Part shown: piece after piece, positions 24,247 to 33,447 of the stretch
Numbering within the stretch: position 1 is the stretch's first letter
Layout of the letters: every line of letters starts with the position of its first letter
Source of the DNA: SZUA-254 sp031379665
GTDB lineage: Bacteria; Bacteroidota; Ignavibacteria; UBA10030; SZUA-254
Direction: 5' to 3'
DNA: 64,000 bases
NCBI GenBank assembly: GCA_031379665.1
Contig: JANNFI010000034.1
Location: 1-64,000, forward strand
The notes under the pieces: generated by a model
Told to the model about the DNA's origin: nothing
Seen by the model: only the letters and a program-made list of their open reading frames with translations
Databases searched by the model: none
Made by a program: the position numbers and the translations under genes

Positions 24247-24894
24247 CTAGGAATGGTTCAGGTACTGAAGGATCTTCAACTGCACCGACTTGACCGATCC
24301 GAAACCCGAGATGTCGCTCAGGATGCCGAGTTTCTCATAGTACGAACGGACGGGCTCGGTCGACTGGTGGTAAACCTGGAGCCGCTTTTTCACCGTCTCC
24401 GCCTTGTCGTCGTCGCGCTCGACCAGTTCGCCGCCGCACTTCGGGCAGACGCGGTTGCCGCCCGGGTCGTCGATCCCGATGTTCAGGATCGAGCCGCACT
24501 GGCTGCAGCTCACCCGCCGGCTCAGCCGACGGATGATCTCGTCCTCGTCCACGATGAAATTGAAGACCCTGTCGATCTTGATGTGCAGGCCTGTGAGGAG
24601 CGAGGTGAGCGCCTCGGCCTGGGGAACGGTACGCGGGAAACCGTCGAGGATGAACCCCTGCGCGCATCTCGGCGACTGCAGGACGTCCCTGATGATGCCG
24701 ATCATCACGTCATCGGGGACGAGCTTGCCGGACGACATGATCTCCTTCGCCTGCCTCCCGAGAGGCGTCCCCGCGGCGACCGCCTCGCGAAGCAAGTCGC
24801 CGGTGGCGATCTGCGGGATGTTCAGCTTCGAGTTGAGGAGTTTCGCCTGGGTCCCTTTACCGACTCCGGGTGGCCCGAAAAAAATTACGCGCAT
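24247..24894 (-). CDS. adk: Adenylate kinase, zinc-binding long form
   Basis: Adk equilibrates ATP and AMP with two ADP. The 215-residue protein starts with the P-loop FFGPPGVGKGTQAKLL and has DGFPRTVPQAE. The LID domain has four Cys in CSQC and CPKC, the structural zinc site of the Gram-positive and FCB long form. AMP-site residues ATGDLLREAV are present. The gene follows the M1 aminopeptidase by 20 bases. Confidence 0.97.
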   Translation of the reverse strand: MRVIFFGPPGVGKGTQAKLLNSKLNIPQIATGDLLREAVAAGTPLGRQAKEIMSSGKLVPDDVMIGIIRDVLQSPRCAQGFILDGFPRTVPQAEALTSLLTGLHIKIDRVFNFIVDEDEIIRRLSRRVSCSQCGSILNIGIDDPGGNRVCPKCGGELVERDDDKAETVKKRLQVYHQSTEPVRSYYEKLGILSDISGFGSVKSVQLKILQYLNHS

Positions 24895-24914
24895 GATGTC
24901 GACCGAATCAATGG

Positions 24915-27422
24915 TTATTCGTTTTTAACTTCGATTTGTTGGATGGCGTCCCGGATCGCCTGGAGCAGTCGGGGGTTCTGTTCGACGCTGAGCCGCCTGC
25001 GGAGCGGTTCGAGGGAATCTTCCTCCCCGGCGTTGCCGAGCGCCTCGATCGATGCCCGCCGGACGTGGAACATCGGGTCTTCCATCAGACCGGCGATGTA
25101 CTCGAGTTCGTCTTCCGTCGGCCAGTTCTTCGCCAGCAGGGAAATCGCGAGAACGCGGAGGTTCCGCTTCATCCCCTTCGCCGTGTACGACCGGACCGTG
25201 TCGATGACACCGGAGACGCCGGAGTACGTCGCCAGGTACCGGAGCCCCGCGTTTCGCACCGCGTCGTCGTGTGAATCACGGCGCAACGCCTCCAGGCAGA
25301 TCCCGATGCTGTTCGCCGAGTCGGCCTTTACGAGCGAGCGGATGGCGTTCACGGCGACCGTGTAGCTCGAATCGCTTTCGAACGCGTGCCGGAGCGTCTT
25401 GACGACCGGCTCGCCCTTGAAATTGCCGAGCGCCCGGATGACCGCGCCGCGGACGCGCGCGTCCCTGTCGCCGTACGCGGCGATGAGCGAGTCGCCCATC
25501 AATAGCTTCGAATCGGCGAGCGCGAGCGCGGCCTCGTAGCGGACGCCCCAAAAGCGGTCGTTGATGAGGGCCTTGAGAAGGGCCGGTTTCACCCCCGGGG
25601 TATCGATGACCCATCGCAATTCGGAGACTGCCGAGACCCTGTCACCGGCGTACTCCGCGTTCAGGAGCTGCTCGGTCCACTGGCCCGTTGGTTTGGGAAA
25701 TTGCACGCTCGCGAGGAGGTTGCTCCCCTGGTCGAAGATGATCAGTTTCGGCTCCCGGTAAGCCGGGTAGCTGAATTCGTGCACGCTGTCGGTGATCATC
25801 TCGGTGAACGTCTCCGGCTCGTCGCCGACCCAAACCAGGATGTCCACCGGCGTCGTGAAGATGCCGGTCAGGGAATCGGGCGTCTGCGTCTGGCGGACCG
25901 TCACAATCGCCGAACGGGTGAGCGCATCCCACCGCTGGTCGACCTCGAAGCGCGGGTACCCCGCCCCGTAGATCCACTCGTCGAAGAACCAGTCGAGGTT
26001 GTAACCGGTGGCCTCCTCCATCGCGAGTCGGAACTGGTTCGTCTCGGCCGACCTGAATGCGTACTCGGCGACGTATTTCCTGAGCCCCTTGAGGAAGGGC
26101 TCGTCACCGACAGCTTTGCGCAGCATGTGGAGGACGCAGGCGCCCTTGCCGTAAATCCTGTTGTCGAAGAGGTCGGACGGCTGGACGTAGCGCTTGGTGA
26201 CGGTCGGCCGGCGGCGATCGCCGATGTCAGACGACAAGACGTTTTCCTGCGTCTGCCAGAGCTGGTACGAATATTCGTCGGCGCCCTTGTCATTCCCCTC
26301 GGCGAGAAGCGTCAGGTAGGTCGCAAACCCCTCGCTCAACCACACCTCCGACCAGTCGCGGAAACTCACCAGGTCGCCGAACCACTGGTGTGCCAGCTCG
26401 TGGGCCACGAGCCCGTCGCTGTTCCGGTCGAGGTGGGCCCGCGAGTCGTGGATGGTGCCATCGGTGAGGGTGGAAATGCTGACGTTCTCCTGCCCCGCGA
26501 AAATGAAATCCTGCACGATCGCGTGCCCGTATTTCTCCCAGGGGTAGGGGTAGCCGGTGACCTCGCTGAAGAGGTCCATCATCGCCGGGGTCTTCCCGAA
26601 TGACCGCGCCGCGTCCTGCACGTTCGATTCGTAGACGTAATTCAGGATCGGTTTGCCGCGCCAGGAGTCCTCGACCAGCCGGTACTCGCCGACGACAATC
26701 GAGACCAGGTAGGAGACGTGCGGGAGTTCTTCTTTCCAGTGGTACGTCGTCTTCGCGCCGCTCGCGTCCTTCTGCGCGCCCACGAGCCGTCCGTTGCTGA
26801 TGGCGGTGAACGCCGACTCGACGGTAATGATCATTTCGCTGGTGGCCTTGTCGCTGGGATAGTCGTAGCAGGGGAACCAGTGGTGGTTTTCGTCCGTCTC
26901 GCCCTGTGAATAGAGCTGCCACGGCCGGTCGGGATCGGAGTCGTCAGGTCCCGAAAAATAGAGTCCCTTCGCCGGGGCGGTCACGGAATAATCAATGGTG
27001 AGTGTCAGGGTGTCACCCGGCGCGTACGGCCTGCCCAGAGGAACCAGGAGCGTGTCTCCGGTGTGCGTGAATTCCAGGCCGGCCCCCCCGGCTCTGACCC
27101 GCGAGACGACCATCCCCGCGGCGGCGTCGAGAAGCACCTCGTCGAAGAGCGGCCGGACAGGGACGAGCCTGATCTCCGCCTCGCCGGCGACGGTTTTCTT
27201 CCTGAGGTCCGCTTCGATCGTGAGCCGGTAATCCAGGACGTCGTAGTCACGGTCCCTCGGCCGGTGGAGCGGCGGGACGTCGCCGGCCCGGACCGCCGGA
27301 ACGCCCAGCAGGACGGCAAGCGTCGCCACGGATAACCGACGGGACAAGCCGGACAGGTTAAACAGGTTAGACAGGCAACGTAGACTAGACAGGTTAAAAT
27401 TGCAGCGCATTGGAATGGTCAC
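24915..27422 (-). CDS. M1 family aminopeptidase with C-terminal HEAT repeats
   Basis: The product is up to 835 residues. The zinc-binding HELAHQWFGDLV with downstream Glu in LSEGFATY forms HEXXH-X18-E, and the substrate motif GAMEN appears as GQENVS. An N-terminal beta-saddle and about 230 C-terminal residues of HEAT-like repeats (RVRGAVIRALGNFKGEPVV, MFHVRRASIEALGNAGEED) complete it. A signal peptide (LSVATLAVLLGVPAVRA) exports it. The GTG at 27422 overlaps the rlmN stop (GTGA). However, the first 25 residues are encoded by a short tandem repeat, and a TTG at 27347 would give a cleaner signal peptide, so the start is unsettled. Confidence 0.92.
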   Translation of the reverse strand: MTIPMRCNFNLSSLRCLSNLFNLSGLSRRLSVATLAVLLGVPAVRAGDVPPLHRPRDRDYDVLDYRLTIEADLRKKTVAGEAEIRLVPVRPLFDEVLLDAAAGMVVSRVRAGGAGLEFTHTGDTLLVPLGRPYAPGDTLTLTIDYSVTAPAKGLYFSGPDDSDPDRPWQLYSQGETDENHHWFPCYDYPSDKATSEMIITVESAFTAISNGRLVGAQKDASGAKTTYHWKEELPHVSYLVSIVVGEYRLVEDSWRGKPILNYVYESNVQDAARSFGKTPAMMDLFSEVTGYPYPWEKYGHAIVQDFIFAGQENVSISTLTDGTIHDSRAHLDRNSDGLVAHELAHQWFGDLVSFRDWSEVWLSEGFATYLTLLAEGNDKGADEYSYQLWQTQENVLSSDIGDRRRPTVTKRYVQPSDLFDNRIYGKGACVLHMLRKAVGDEPFLKGLRKYVAEYAFRSAETNQFRLAMEEATGYNLDWFFDEWIYGAGYPRFEVDQRWDALTRSAIVTVRQTQTPDSLTGIFTTPVDILVWVGDEPETFTEMITDSVHEFSYPAYREPKLIIFDQGSNLLASVQFPKPTGQWTEQLLNAEYAGDRVSAVSELRWVIDTPGVKPALLKALINDRFWGVRYEAALALADSKLLMGDSLIAAYGDRDARVRGAVIRALGNFKGEPVVKTLRHAFESDSSYTVAVNAIRSLVKADSANSIGICLEALRRDSHDDAVRNAGLRYLATYSGVSGVIDTVRSYTAKGMKRNLRVLAISLLAKNWPTEDELEYIAGLMEDPMFHVRRASIEALGNAGEEDSLEPLRRRLSVEQNPRLLQAIRDAIQQIEVKNE
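27351..27397. repeat. Short tandem repeat ACAGGTTA at the aminopeptidase 5' end
   Basis: ACAGGTTA occurs at 27353-27360, 27362-27369 and 27389-27396, with a partial ACAGG at 27371. The period is 9 bases for the first copies. It lies inside or just before the coding region, depending on the true start of the M1 gene. Confidence 0.7.
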
Positions 27423-28600
27423 TTTGACGTGACCGATGTGCGTCGCGTCGCGGCCGCGGCCGCCCGAGGCGCCCGCGCGGCGTGCCGGACCGCCAGCTGT
27501 CCGCAGGCGGCGTTGATGTCCTCGCCCGCGCTGCTCCTGACGAACACGGTGACGTGCCGGTCCCGGAGTTTACGCGCGAAGGCATCGATCCGCCGGGCCG
27601 ATGCCGGGCGCAGCGCCACCGGCATCGGCGCCGGGAGGCTGAATTCTATGGAATGATACGGTATGATGTTCACTTTCCCGGGTATTCTTTTCAGGAGGGT
27701 GACGAGCCTGCGGACGTCCGCGTCGGAGTCGTTCCATCCGTCGAAGAGGATGTACTCAAAGGTGATACGTTGTTTCGTCCGCCCGTAATAATGTTCCGCC
27801 GCGTCCAGCAACCCGGGGAGCGGGTGTTTTTTCGTGACCGGCATCAGTTCCATCCGCGCCGCCTCGTCGAGCGTGTGGAGCGAAATGGCGAGTTTTACCT
27901 TCCGCCGTTCGTCGGCCATCCGGATGATCCCAGGCGTCCAGCCCGCGGTCGAGACCGTGATCCGCTTCGCGGCGATCTTCAGGCCCGTCGAGATGATGTC
28001 GGCGGATTTCATCACCTCGTCGTAGTTCAGGAGGGGTTCCCCCATCCCCATATACACGACGTTGGTGATCTTCCGTTCGGCAATGCGACCCGCGGCCATC
28101 ACCTGGTCCACAATTTCACCGGCCGTCAGGTTTCTCCGGAATCCCATCGTGGCCGTCGCGCAGAAGATGCAGTCGAGCGCGCAGCCGACCTGCGTCGACA
28201 CGCACAGAGTGAGACGTTCGCGCTCCTGTTTGATCTCGCCCGCGTCGTCCTGGTCTTCGGCCCCGGGGTCCGGTCCGCCGCGATAGGCGGTCTTGGGCGG
28301 GATCAGGACGCTCTCGATGTTCCTGCCGTCTTCCAGTGCGAAGAGGAGCTTGGTCGTCCCGTCGGTGGCCGAACGGTTCCTGTCGCGCAGCTCGATCGAA
28401 CCGATCCTCGCCTCAGCCTCCAGCCGCCGGCGGAAGCTCGACGGGATGTTCAACATTTCTCCGAACCCGGCCGCCTGCCGGTGGTAGATCCATTCGAACA
28501 ACTGCCTTCCCCTGAACGGTTTTTCACCCGTCGAGACGGCAAACTCCTCGAGCTCGCGCTCCGAGAGCCCTTTCAGGTTCGTGGGAATCGAATTCGCCAT
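27419..28600 (-). CDS. rlmN: 23S rRNA (adenine(2503)-C(2))-methyltransferase
   Basis: RlmN is a radical-SAM enzyme that methylates C2 of A2503 in 23S rRNA (and A37 of some tRNAs). The 393-residue protein has the cluster motif CALDCIFC, preceded by LCVSTQVG. The GEPLLNYD glycine-rich SAM motif is present, as is the C-terminal catalytic Cys in NAACGQL. A poorly conserved Ala/Arg-rich tail follows. The linker between the N-terminal domain and the radical-SAM core contains a low-complexity insert rich in Asp, Glu and Gly. The stop overlaps the GTG of the M1 gene. Confidence 0.95.
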   Translation of the reverse strand: MANSIPTNLKGLSERELEEFAVSTGEKPFRGRQLFEWIYHRQAAGFGEMLNIPSSFRRRLEAEARIGSIELRDRNRSATDGTTKLLFALEDGRNIESVLIPPKTAYRGGPDPGAEDQDDAGEIKQERERLTLCVSTQVGCALDCIFCATATMGFRRNLTAGEIVDQVMAAGRIAERKITNVVYMGMGEPLLNYDEVMKSADIISTGLKIAAKRITVSTAGWTPGIIRMADERRKVKLAISLHTLDEAARMELMPVTKKHPLPGLLDAAEHYYGRTKQRITFEYILFDGWNDSDADVRRLVTLLKRIPGKVNIIPYHSIEFSLPAPMPVALRPASARRIDAFARKLRDRHVTVFVRSSAGEDINAACGQLAVRHAARAPRAAAAATRRTSVTSK

Positions 28601-28711
28601 CCGGAAGCAATTAATGTAAGAAATGGCCGCGAGGGGCGCAAGGAATCCGTTGCGTCAAGCGGAAAAATGGCACAAGTTGGGGATAAAATACGCATTTAAT
28701 CGGTGGGAACG

Positions 28712-28743
28712 AAAAAAAGCCCCCGCCGGTCTGCCGGCGGGGG
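28712..28743 (-). terminator. Rho-independent terminator of the T9SS gene at 28771
   Basis: On the minus strand GCCCCCGCCGG, a short CAG loop and CCGGCGGGGGC are followed by seven T. It lies 28 bases after the stop. Confidence 0.9.
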
Positions 28744-28770
28744 CCACATCCCTGAAACGTCCCGCGGGAC

Positions 28771-29985
28771 CTATTTCATGATCACGAGCTTTCGTGCGTC
28801 GGAGTAGTCCCCCGCCTCGATCCGGTAAAAATAAATACCCGAAGTCAGGCCCGTGGCGTCGAAGACGATGTCGTGGACGCCGGCGGCTTCAGGACCGTCG
28901 ACGAGCACGGCCACCTCCCTGCCGAGCAGGTCGTAGACCGCCAGCTTCACGGCGGCGTCGACCGGCAGGTCATAGGCGATCACCGTCGTCGGGTTGAATG
29001 GGTTCGGGTAATTCTGCCGGAGGGCGAAGCGTGCCGGCACGCCCGAGAGGCCGGCCGTGATGTCGATCGGACCCGCTTCGGCCATCACCACGGAACCGCT
29101 GCCCGACATCCTGACCGTTCCGTTGAACACGATTGTGCGGCGGTCATTCCCGGCCACGTTCCAGCGCACGGTGATCGGGTAAACGGCGGATGTGACTTTC
29201 GCGCCGAAGCGGTGTTCACCGTTGCCGGCGTAGAATTGCGCCCAGGTGTCGTCGCTGAACCTCGCGTCGAGGATTCCGGCGGGCGGGGGCGGGGGCATTT
29301 CGGCCACCGTGCCGGCGAGCTTCGCCGTGGTCTCGCCAAACCGGAGCGTCTGTTTCATCCCGCGAGCGTCCTCGATGGTAAGCGTGTGCAGCCCGGAATA
29401 GGGATCGACTGCAGACCGCGGGGCCGCGACGGCGCTACCGTCGAGGACGAGGGCTCCGGCGGACGATGTCTTGACCCAGTACCCTCCGCCGGGCGTGAGC
29501 GAGGCCGCGTGGACGTAGCCGTTTTCGAATCCCCAGAAATTCGAGAGGGTGATGCCACCGGGGATGGTCGTGACCGCACCGACCGCCACCGGGTCGCTGA
29601 TCGATCCAATCATGTTCCATCCGGCGACCACGTCAAAGGTGTCCTGGTGGACCGCGCTGCCGAAGAGCGGGATGGTTTCAGCGGAATCGAATTTCAACCA
29701 GTACCCCTTCCCCATCACAAGGTCGTTGTCGCCGATGTAACCGTTGTCGAAGTAAAAGGCATTGGAGATCGAGGAAGGGAAGAGCGTGTCTTTGTGCATT
29801 TCGGCGGCGATGAGCGGGACCCCGATGATGTTCCACATCGCCGCGACGTCGACGTTGACGGTCGTGTCGGCGGCGAGGGCTTCCGGCGTCCCGACGGGTT
29901 TGTTGCGCTGATGTGCGTGCGAAAAAGAGTGTGCGGCGAGGAGGAGGAATGCCGCGAGCGGAACCGTTCTTAACAGAGTATTCAT
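28771..29985 (-). CDS. Secreted protein with GWN...GYW module and T9SS type A domain
   Basis: The 404-residue protein has a signal peptide (LAAFLLLAAHSFSHA). Residues 44-184 are two copies of a WN[IM]IG...LFP...Y...GYW[LV]K unit. A linker containing MPPPPPAGILDARF and a beta domain follow, then a T9SS sorting domain (NYPNPFNPTTVIAYDLP, residues 322-404). The same module, proline linker and sorting domain occur in the 1155-residue protein at 9097, so this one looks like that protein without the propeller. It is exported through the outer membrane by T9SS. The ligand is unknown. A strong terminator follows. Confidence 0.85.
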   Translation of the reverse strand: MNTLLRTVPLAAFLLLAAHSFSHAHQRNKPVGTPEALAADTTVNVDVAAMWNIIGVPLIAAEMHKDTLFPSSISNAFYFDNGYIGDNDLVMGKGYWLKFDSAETIPLFGSAVHQDTFDVVAGWNMIGSISDPVAVGAVTTIPGGITLSNFWGFENGYVHAASLTPGGGYWVKTSSAGALVLDGSAVAAPRSAVDPYSGLHTLTIEDARGMKQTLRFGETTAKLAGTVAEMPPPPPAGILDARFSDDTWAQFYAGNGEHRFGAKVTSAVYPITVRWNVAGNDRRTIVFNGTVRMSGSGSVVMAEAGPIDITAGLSGVPARFALRQNYPNPFNPTTVIAYDLPVDAAVKLAVYDLLGREVAVLVDGPEAAGVHDIVFDATGLTSGIYFYRIEAGDYSDARKLVIMK

Positions 29986-30129
29986 GCGAACCCCTCTTTC
30001 TGGTTGTGATACCCCTCCGACCCATGAAGCGGCCGGTGATGCCGTGAAAGAACGATCCAGTGCGGAATGATACGAACAACCGGGCCGAGTGTCAAGACGC
30101 GGCGACCGCCGGAGTGCCCGCAGCGCGGT

Positions 30130-30351
30130 TTACCCGGCGATTTCGATGATCTTCTTTTTCCCAAGTGTCCCCCGCGCGATCGAAACCCTGCTTTTCGGCA
30201 CCCCGAAGTGGCGGGCGACGAGCTCGATGACCCGCGCGTTGGCTTTCCCGTCGACCGGAGGCGCCGATACACGGACCGTGTACACCCCTACCTCGGAAAC
30301 CACGACCCCTTCCTTCTTCGAATTCGGCTTGACCGTGACGGATATTTTCAT
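30130..30351 (-). CDS. DUF167/YggU family protein
   Basis: The 73-residue protein has the family pattern VTVKPNSKKEGV, then VRVSAPPVDGKANARVIELVARHFGV and SRVSIARGTLGKKKIIEI. Family members are small alpha/beta proteins of unknown biochemical role, widely conserved in bacteria. The 144 bases between it and the T9SS gene hold no gene. It is preceded by a hairpin that ends the M16 operon. Confidence 0.92.
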   Translation of the reverse strand: MKISVTVKPNSKKEGVVVSEVGVYTVRVSAPPVDGKANARVIELVARHFGVPKSRVSIARGTLGKKKIIEIAG

Positions 30352-30371
30352 CGGCGCGGGCTCATAACGGA

Positions 30372-30399
30372 AAGGCCGTCCCTGCGGGGGGACGGCCTT
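30372..30399 (-). terminator. Terminator-like hairpin after the M16 protease operon
   Basis: AAGGCCGTCCC (30372-30382) pairs with GGGACGGCCTT ending at 30399 across a short loop. On the minus strand it is followed by TTTCCGTT, a weak U-tract, 21 bases after the protease stop. Confidence 0.6.
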
Positions 30400-30420
30400 G
30401 CGTTTCGATGATCGAAATGG

Positions 30421-31941
30421 TCAGCGACGCTCGAACAGATCCTTCGCATCCACGACCCTGGATTTCGACCGGTTGACCTTCACCGGGAATCGTTCGATGA
30501 GCTTGTCCTCGTCCAGGATGTTCTGCGGTTTCGGGGAATCGTAGGTGATCGGCGACGGGACGTTGTTCGCCAGGTTGTCGAAGAACTCGGCGCCCTTCCC
30601 CGCGTCCACCACCACTGCGATCTTCACGTTGTCGGCGGTGAGGTATTTCCTGATCGCCGCGTTGACGTCCGCGACGGTGAGGTTCTTCAATTCCGCCTCG
30701 ATGCGATCGATGAAGTATGGGGTGCCGTAGAATTCGCTGTCCATCAGGTACCCGAGCCGCCTGTTCGCCGTGGCCGCCCACAGCTTCGAATAGTTCATCA
30801 GGAATTTCCTGGTCTGTTCGAATTCCTGTTCGCTCAGCCCGGCGTCCACCAGGCGCTTCAGTTCGAAGAGGGCGTTCCGGATGCCGAAGTGGGTACTCGC
30901 CGGGGGCATCGGGCGGAGCCAGATGCTGAAGTACTGCTGGCGCAGCGGCGTGTTCACGTTCGGAAGCGTGGTGTTCCCCGTCCCGCCGGTGAACTTCTCG
31001 ATGTAAGAGTAATCGCCGTAATTCAACCCCCGGTTGCCTCGCAGGCTGTTCATCAGTACGCCATTGAAAGTCCGGTGCTCGCCGAAGTGGGAGTTCGCCA
31101 CCATCAGGGCGTAGAAATCCTTTTCCTTGCGGGTGACACCGATCGGGAATCCCATCGAAACGCCGTACGCCCTGGCGGGCTTCTGGACCACTATCACCTC
31201 CGCACCGTCGATGGGCTGGGGCGGGGGAAGCGCGACCTCGCGGAACTCGCCGTCCGGCGCGCCCGAAAAGTCGGTACGGACCTTCCCGGCAAACCCGGCC
31301 GGGTATCCGCCGGCGAGGCCGACCCAGAGGGTCGCGCGCGTGTAGGTCTTTGCGTAGTACTCCTTCACGTCGTCGAGCGTGATCGCACTGAGGCCGCTCA
31401 CCGTGCCGTACTCGGTGGTACCATAGGGGTGTCCGTCGAACATCAATGTATTCAGCGCCTGCTTCCCGAGGTTTTCGTCATCGGTCGAACGCAGCGTGTT
31501 CACGAGGAAGTTCACCGCGTCCTCCTTCACCCTGGCGAAGTCCTGCGGGTCGAAACGGGGAGCGAGGACGAGCTGGCTGAAGATCGTATAGAAGGCTTCC
31601 AGGTGGTCGCGGTGCACGTCGCCGGTGAAGGTCGTGAGTTCGTGGTCGGCCTGCGACGAGATGTTCGCCGCCCAGGGATAGAGCTTTTCCATCACCTGGG
31701 AGTAGGTAAGCTCCCGGGTCCCGCCGGATCCTATGAGAGATGCGGTGAGGGCGTTGAGCCCCTCCTTCCCCGCCGGGTCGTTGACCGAACCTGCGCGCAG
31801 CGCTATTCGGACGGTGACGAGCGGGGATTTTTCGCTCCTGAGCTCCGTGATCTTCACGGAAGCGCCCTCGCGGGCACACAGGGTTGCGGGCGTCAGGGCG
31901 ATCGTCAGGGCGGTCATCAGTACCAGTGCGGTCGTTTTCAT
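30421..31941 (-). CDS. M16 peptidase-like protein lacking the zinc motif
   Basis: The 506-residue secreted protein has a signal peptide (LVLMTALTIALTPATLCA) and two M16 domains. At the place of the zinc-binding HxxEH the sequence reads GLNALTASLIGSGG with no His, so it cannot bind zinc in the usual way. The R/Y pair region of partner subunits is kept (RGNRGLNYGDYSYIE). This is the non-catalytic partner known from heterodimeric M16B proteases. A strong GGAGGAG precedes the ATG at 31941, which overlaps the stop of the catalytic-subunit gene (ATGA). Confidence 0.88.
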   Translation of the reverse strand: MKTTALVLMTALTIALTPATLCAREGASVKITELRSEKSPLVTVRIALRAGSVNDPAGKEGLNALTASLIGSGGTRELTYSQVMEKLYPWAANISSQADHELTTFTGDVHRDHLEAFYTIFSQLVLAPRFDPQDFARVKEDAVNFLVNTLRSTDDENLGKQALNTLMFDGHPYGTTEYGTVSGLSAITLDDVKEYYAKTYTRATLWVGLAGGYPAGFAGKVRTDFSGAPDGEFREVALPPPQPIDGAEVIVVQKPARAYGVSMGFPIGVTRKEKDFYALMVANSHFGEHRTFNGVLMNSLRGNRGLNYGDYSYIEKFTGGTGNTTLPNVNTPLRQQYFSIWLRPMPPASTHFGIRNALFELKRLVDAGLSEQEFEQTRKFLMNYSKLWAATANRRLGYLMDSEFYGTPYFIDRIEAELKNLTVADVNAAIRKYLTADNVKIAVVVDAGKGAEFFDNLANNVPSPITYDSPKPQNILDEDKLIERFPVKVNRSKSRVVDAKDLFERR

Positions 31942-33302
31942 TGTGAGCTCTCCTCCTGTTTCAGGATGACCGTGGTGCGGTTGGCGGTCGTCATGAATTT
32001 TTTCGCCACGCCCATGATGTCCTCGGGGGTGATCTGGTCGTAGAGCTGGTAGATGCGGTTGACTGATTCGGCGTCGCCCGTGAGCTGGATGTAGTGGCTG
32101 ATGCTGTTCGCCACCGAGTTGGGGTTGTCGAGGCCCATCGCGTACTGGTACCGCAGGTACGACTTGATGGCCTTCAGGCGTTCCTCCGGGACCGGTTTCG
32201 TCTTTGCTTCCTCGATCGCCTTCTCGATCTCGCCGCGGACCAGGTCGATGTTCTTCGGGTCCTTCACGCGGGTGTAGATCTGGAAGAGTCCGGGGTCGCG
32301 GCTGTCGCCCTGGCTCCCCTGTACAAACTCCACGAGCTGTTCCTCGACGACCAGCTTCTTGAACAGGTCGGAGGTCGGCGAGAACAGGAGCTGCGAGAGG
32401 AGGTCCATCGCCGGCATCTCGCGCGAGTTGTCGCTGAACGCCGGCCCGTGGTACCCCATCGCTACGATGGGCAGGGTCTTCGCCTTCCAGGGGAGGTTTA
32501 CGATCTTCTCCTGCGTCTGCGCCGGCTCGGCGGGGATATCGAGCTTGTAGGTTCCGCGCTTCCAGGGGCCGTAGTACTTGTTCGCGAGCGCCAACAGGTT
32601 GTCCTGCTTGAAATCGCCCACGACCACGACCACGCAATTCTCGGGCCGGTACCACCGGTCGAAGAACGTCAGGCTGTATTGGTACTGGTTGGGCATATCC
32701 TCGATATCCTTCAGAAACCCCATCGTGGTATGCTTGTAGGTGTGCTGGTCATACGCCGCCTCGCGCATTTTCTCGAAGATCGTCATGAACGGGCTCGAGT
32801 AATTCTTGTTGTACTCGCCGAGGATGGCGCCGGCCTCGGTCTTGAAGTCCAACTCGGAGTACTTCAGGTTCATGAAGCGGTCCGACTCCATGTCCATCAT
32901 GGTCTCGAGGGCGTCGGCGCTCGCGAGCGTGTGGTAGACGGTCTCGTCGTCGGAGGTGAAGGCGTTGTTGTCGGCCCCGATCGATTTCAGCATTTCGTTG
33001 AACGCGTCCTTGCTGTACTTGTCCGTTCCCCGAAACATCATGTGTTCGAAGAAGTGGGCGAACCCCGATTTCCCCGCTTCGACTTCGTTGCGGGAACCGG
33101 TCCGGACGACGGTGTAGAAGGCGACGATGCCGGGGCTGTCGAACGGTATCGAAACGATCTTGAGTCCGTTGTCGAGTGTCACGTTGTTGATCGTGTACGG
33201 GAAGACTTTGTCGATGTCCCCTTGCGCGGTGAGGGCCGTGGCCCCCACAAAAAAATAAATCCCGAACAGGGCGAACATCGCCGCGTTTGTGCCTCGAAGC
33301 AT
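31938..33302 (-). CDS. M16 zinc protease, catalytic subunit
   Basis: This is a 454-residue secreted protease. A signal peptide (FALFGIYFFVGATALTAQ) is followed by the inverted zinc motif HFFEH (SGFAHFFEHMMFRG), and the third ligand Glu lies about 75 residues later near TEAGAILGE. It should act in the periplasm with the non-catalytic partner encoded next. The ATG at 33302 is chosen because GGAGGAA ends five bases before it, while the ATG 12 bases upstream lies within that Shine-Dalgarno. Confidence 0.93.
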   Translation of the reverse strand: MLRGTNAAMFALFGIYFFVGATALTAQGDIDKVFPYTINNVTLDNGLKIVSIPFDSPGIVAFYTVVRTGSRNEVEAGKSGFAHFFEHMMFRGTDKYSKDAFNEMLKSIGADNNAFTSDDETVYHTLASADALETMMDMESDRFMNLKYSELDFKTEAGAILGEYNKNYSSPFMTIFEKMREAAYDQHTYKHTTMGFLKDIEDMPNQYQYSLTFFDRWYRPENCVVVVVGDFKQDNLLALANKYYGPWKRGTYKLDIPAEPAQTQEKIVNLPWKAKTLPIVAMGYHGPAFSDNSREMPAMDLLSQLLFSPTSDLFKKLVVEEQLVEFVQGSQGDSRDPGLFQIYTRVKDPKNIDLVRGEIEKAIEEAKTKPVPEERLKAIKSYLRYQYAMGLDNPNSVANSISHYIQLTGDAESVNRIYQLYDQITPEDIMGVAKKFMTTANRTTVILKQEESSQ

Positions 33303-33367
33303 GATTTCCTCCATGAAGGATTGAGAGAGTAAGGTTTTTCTGCGGAGACGCCCCGGATGCTACTGTA

Positions 33368-33389
33368 AGACGTACCCGGGTGTACGTCT
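33368..33389. promoter_or_regulatory. Perfect inverted repeat upstream of the M16 operon
   Basis: AGACGTAC (33368-33375) and GTACGTCT (33382-33389) are perfect 8-base arms around CCGGGT. It lies 66 bases upstream of the M16 start and 58 bases after the purC stop. There is no T-run on either side, so it could be an operator or an mRNA hairpin rather than an intrinsic terminator. Confidence 0.4.
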
Positions 33390-33447
33390 CGCGGGATCGA
33401 TTGTTGCTGAAAATACGAAAAATCCCCGTGGGAGTGAAACGGCCACG

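Noticed and set aside
27482..28699. 405-codon plus-strand frame opposite rlmN
   Set aside because: Antisense shadow of rlmN, which has the radical-SAM cluster on the minus strand.
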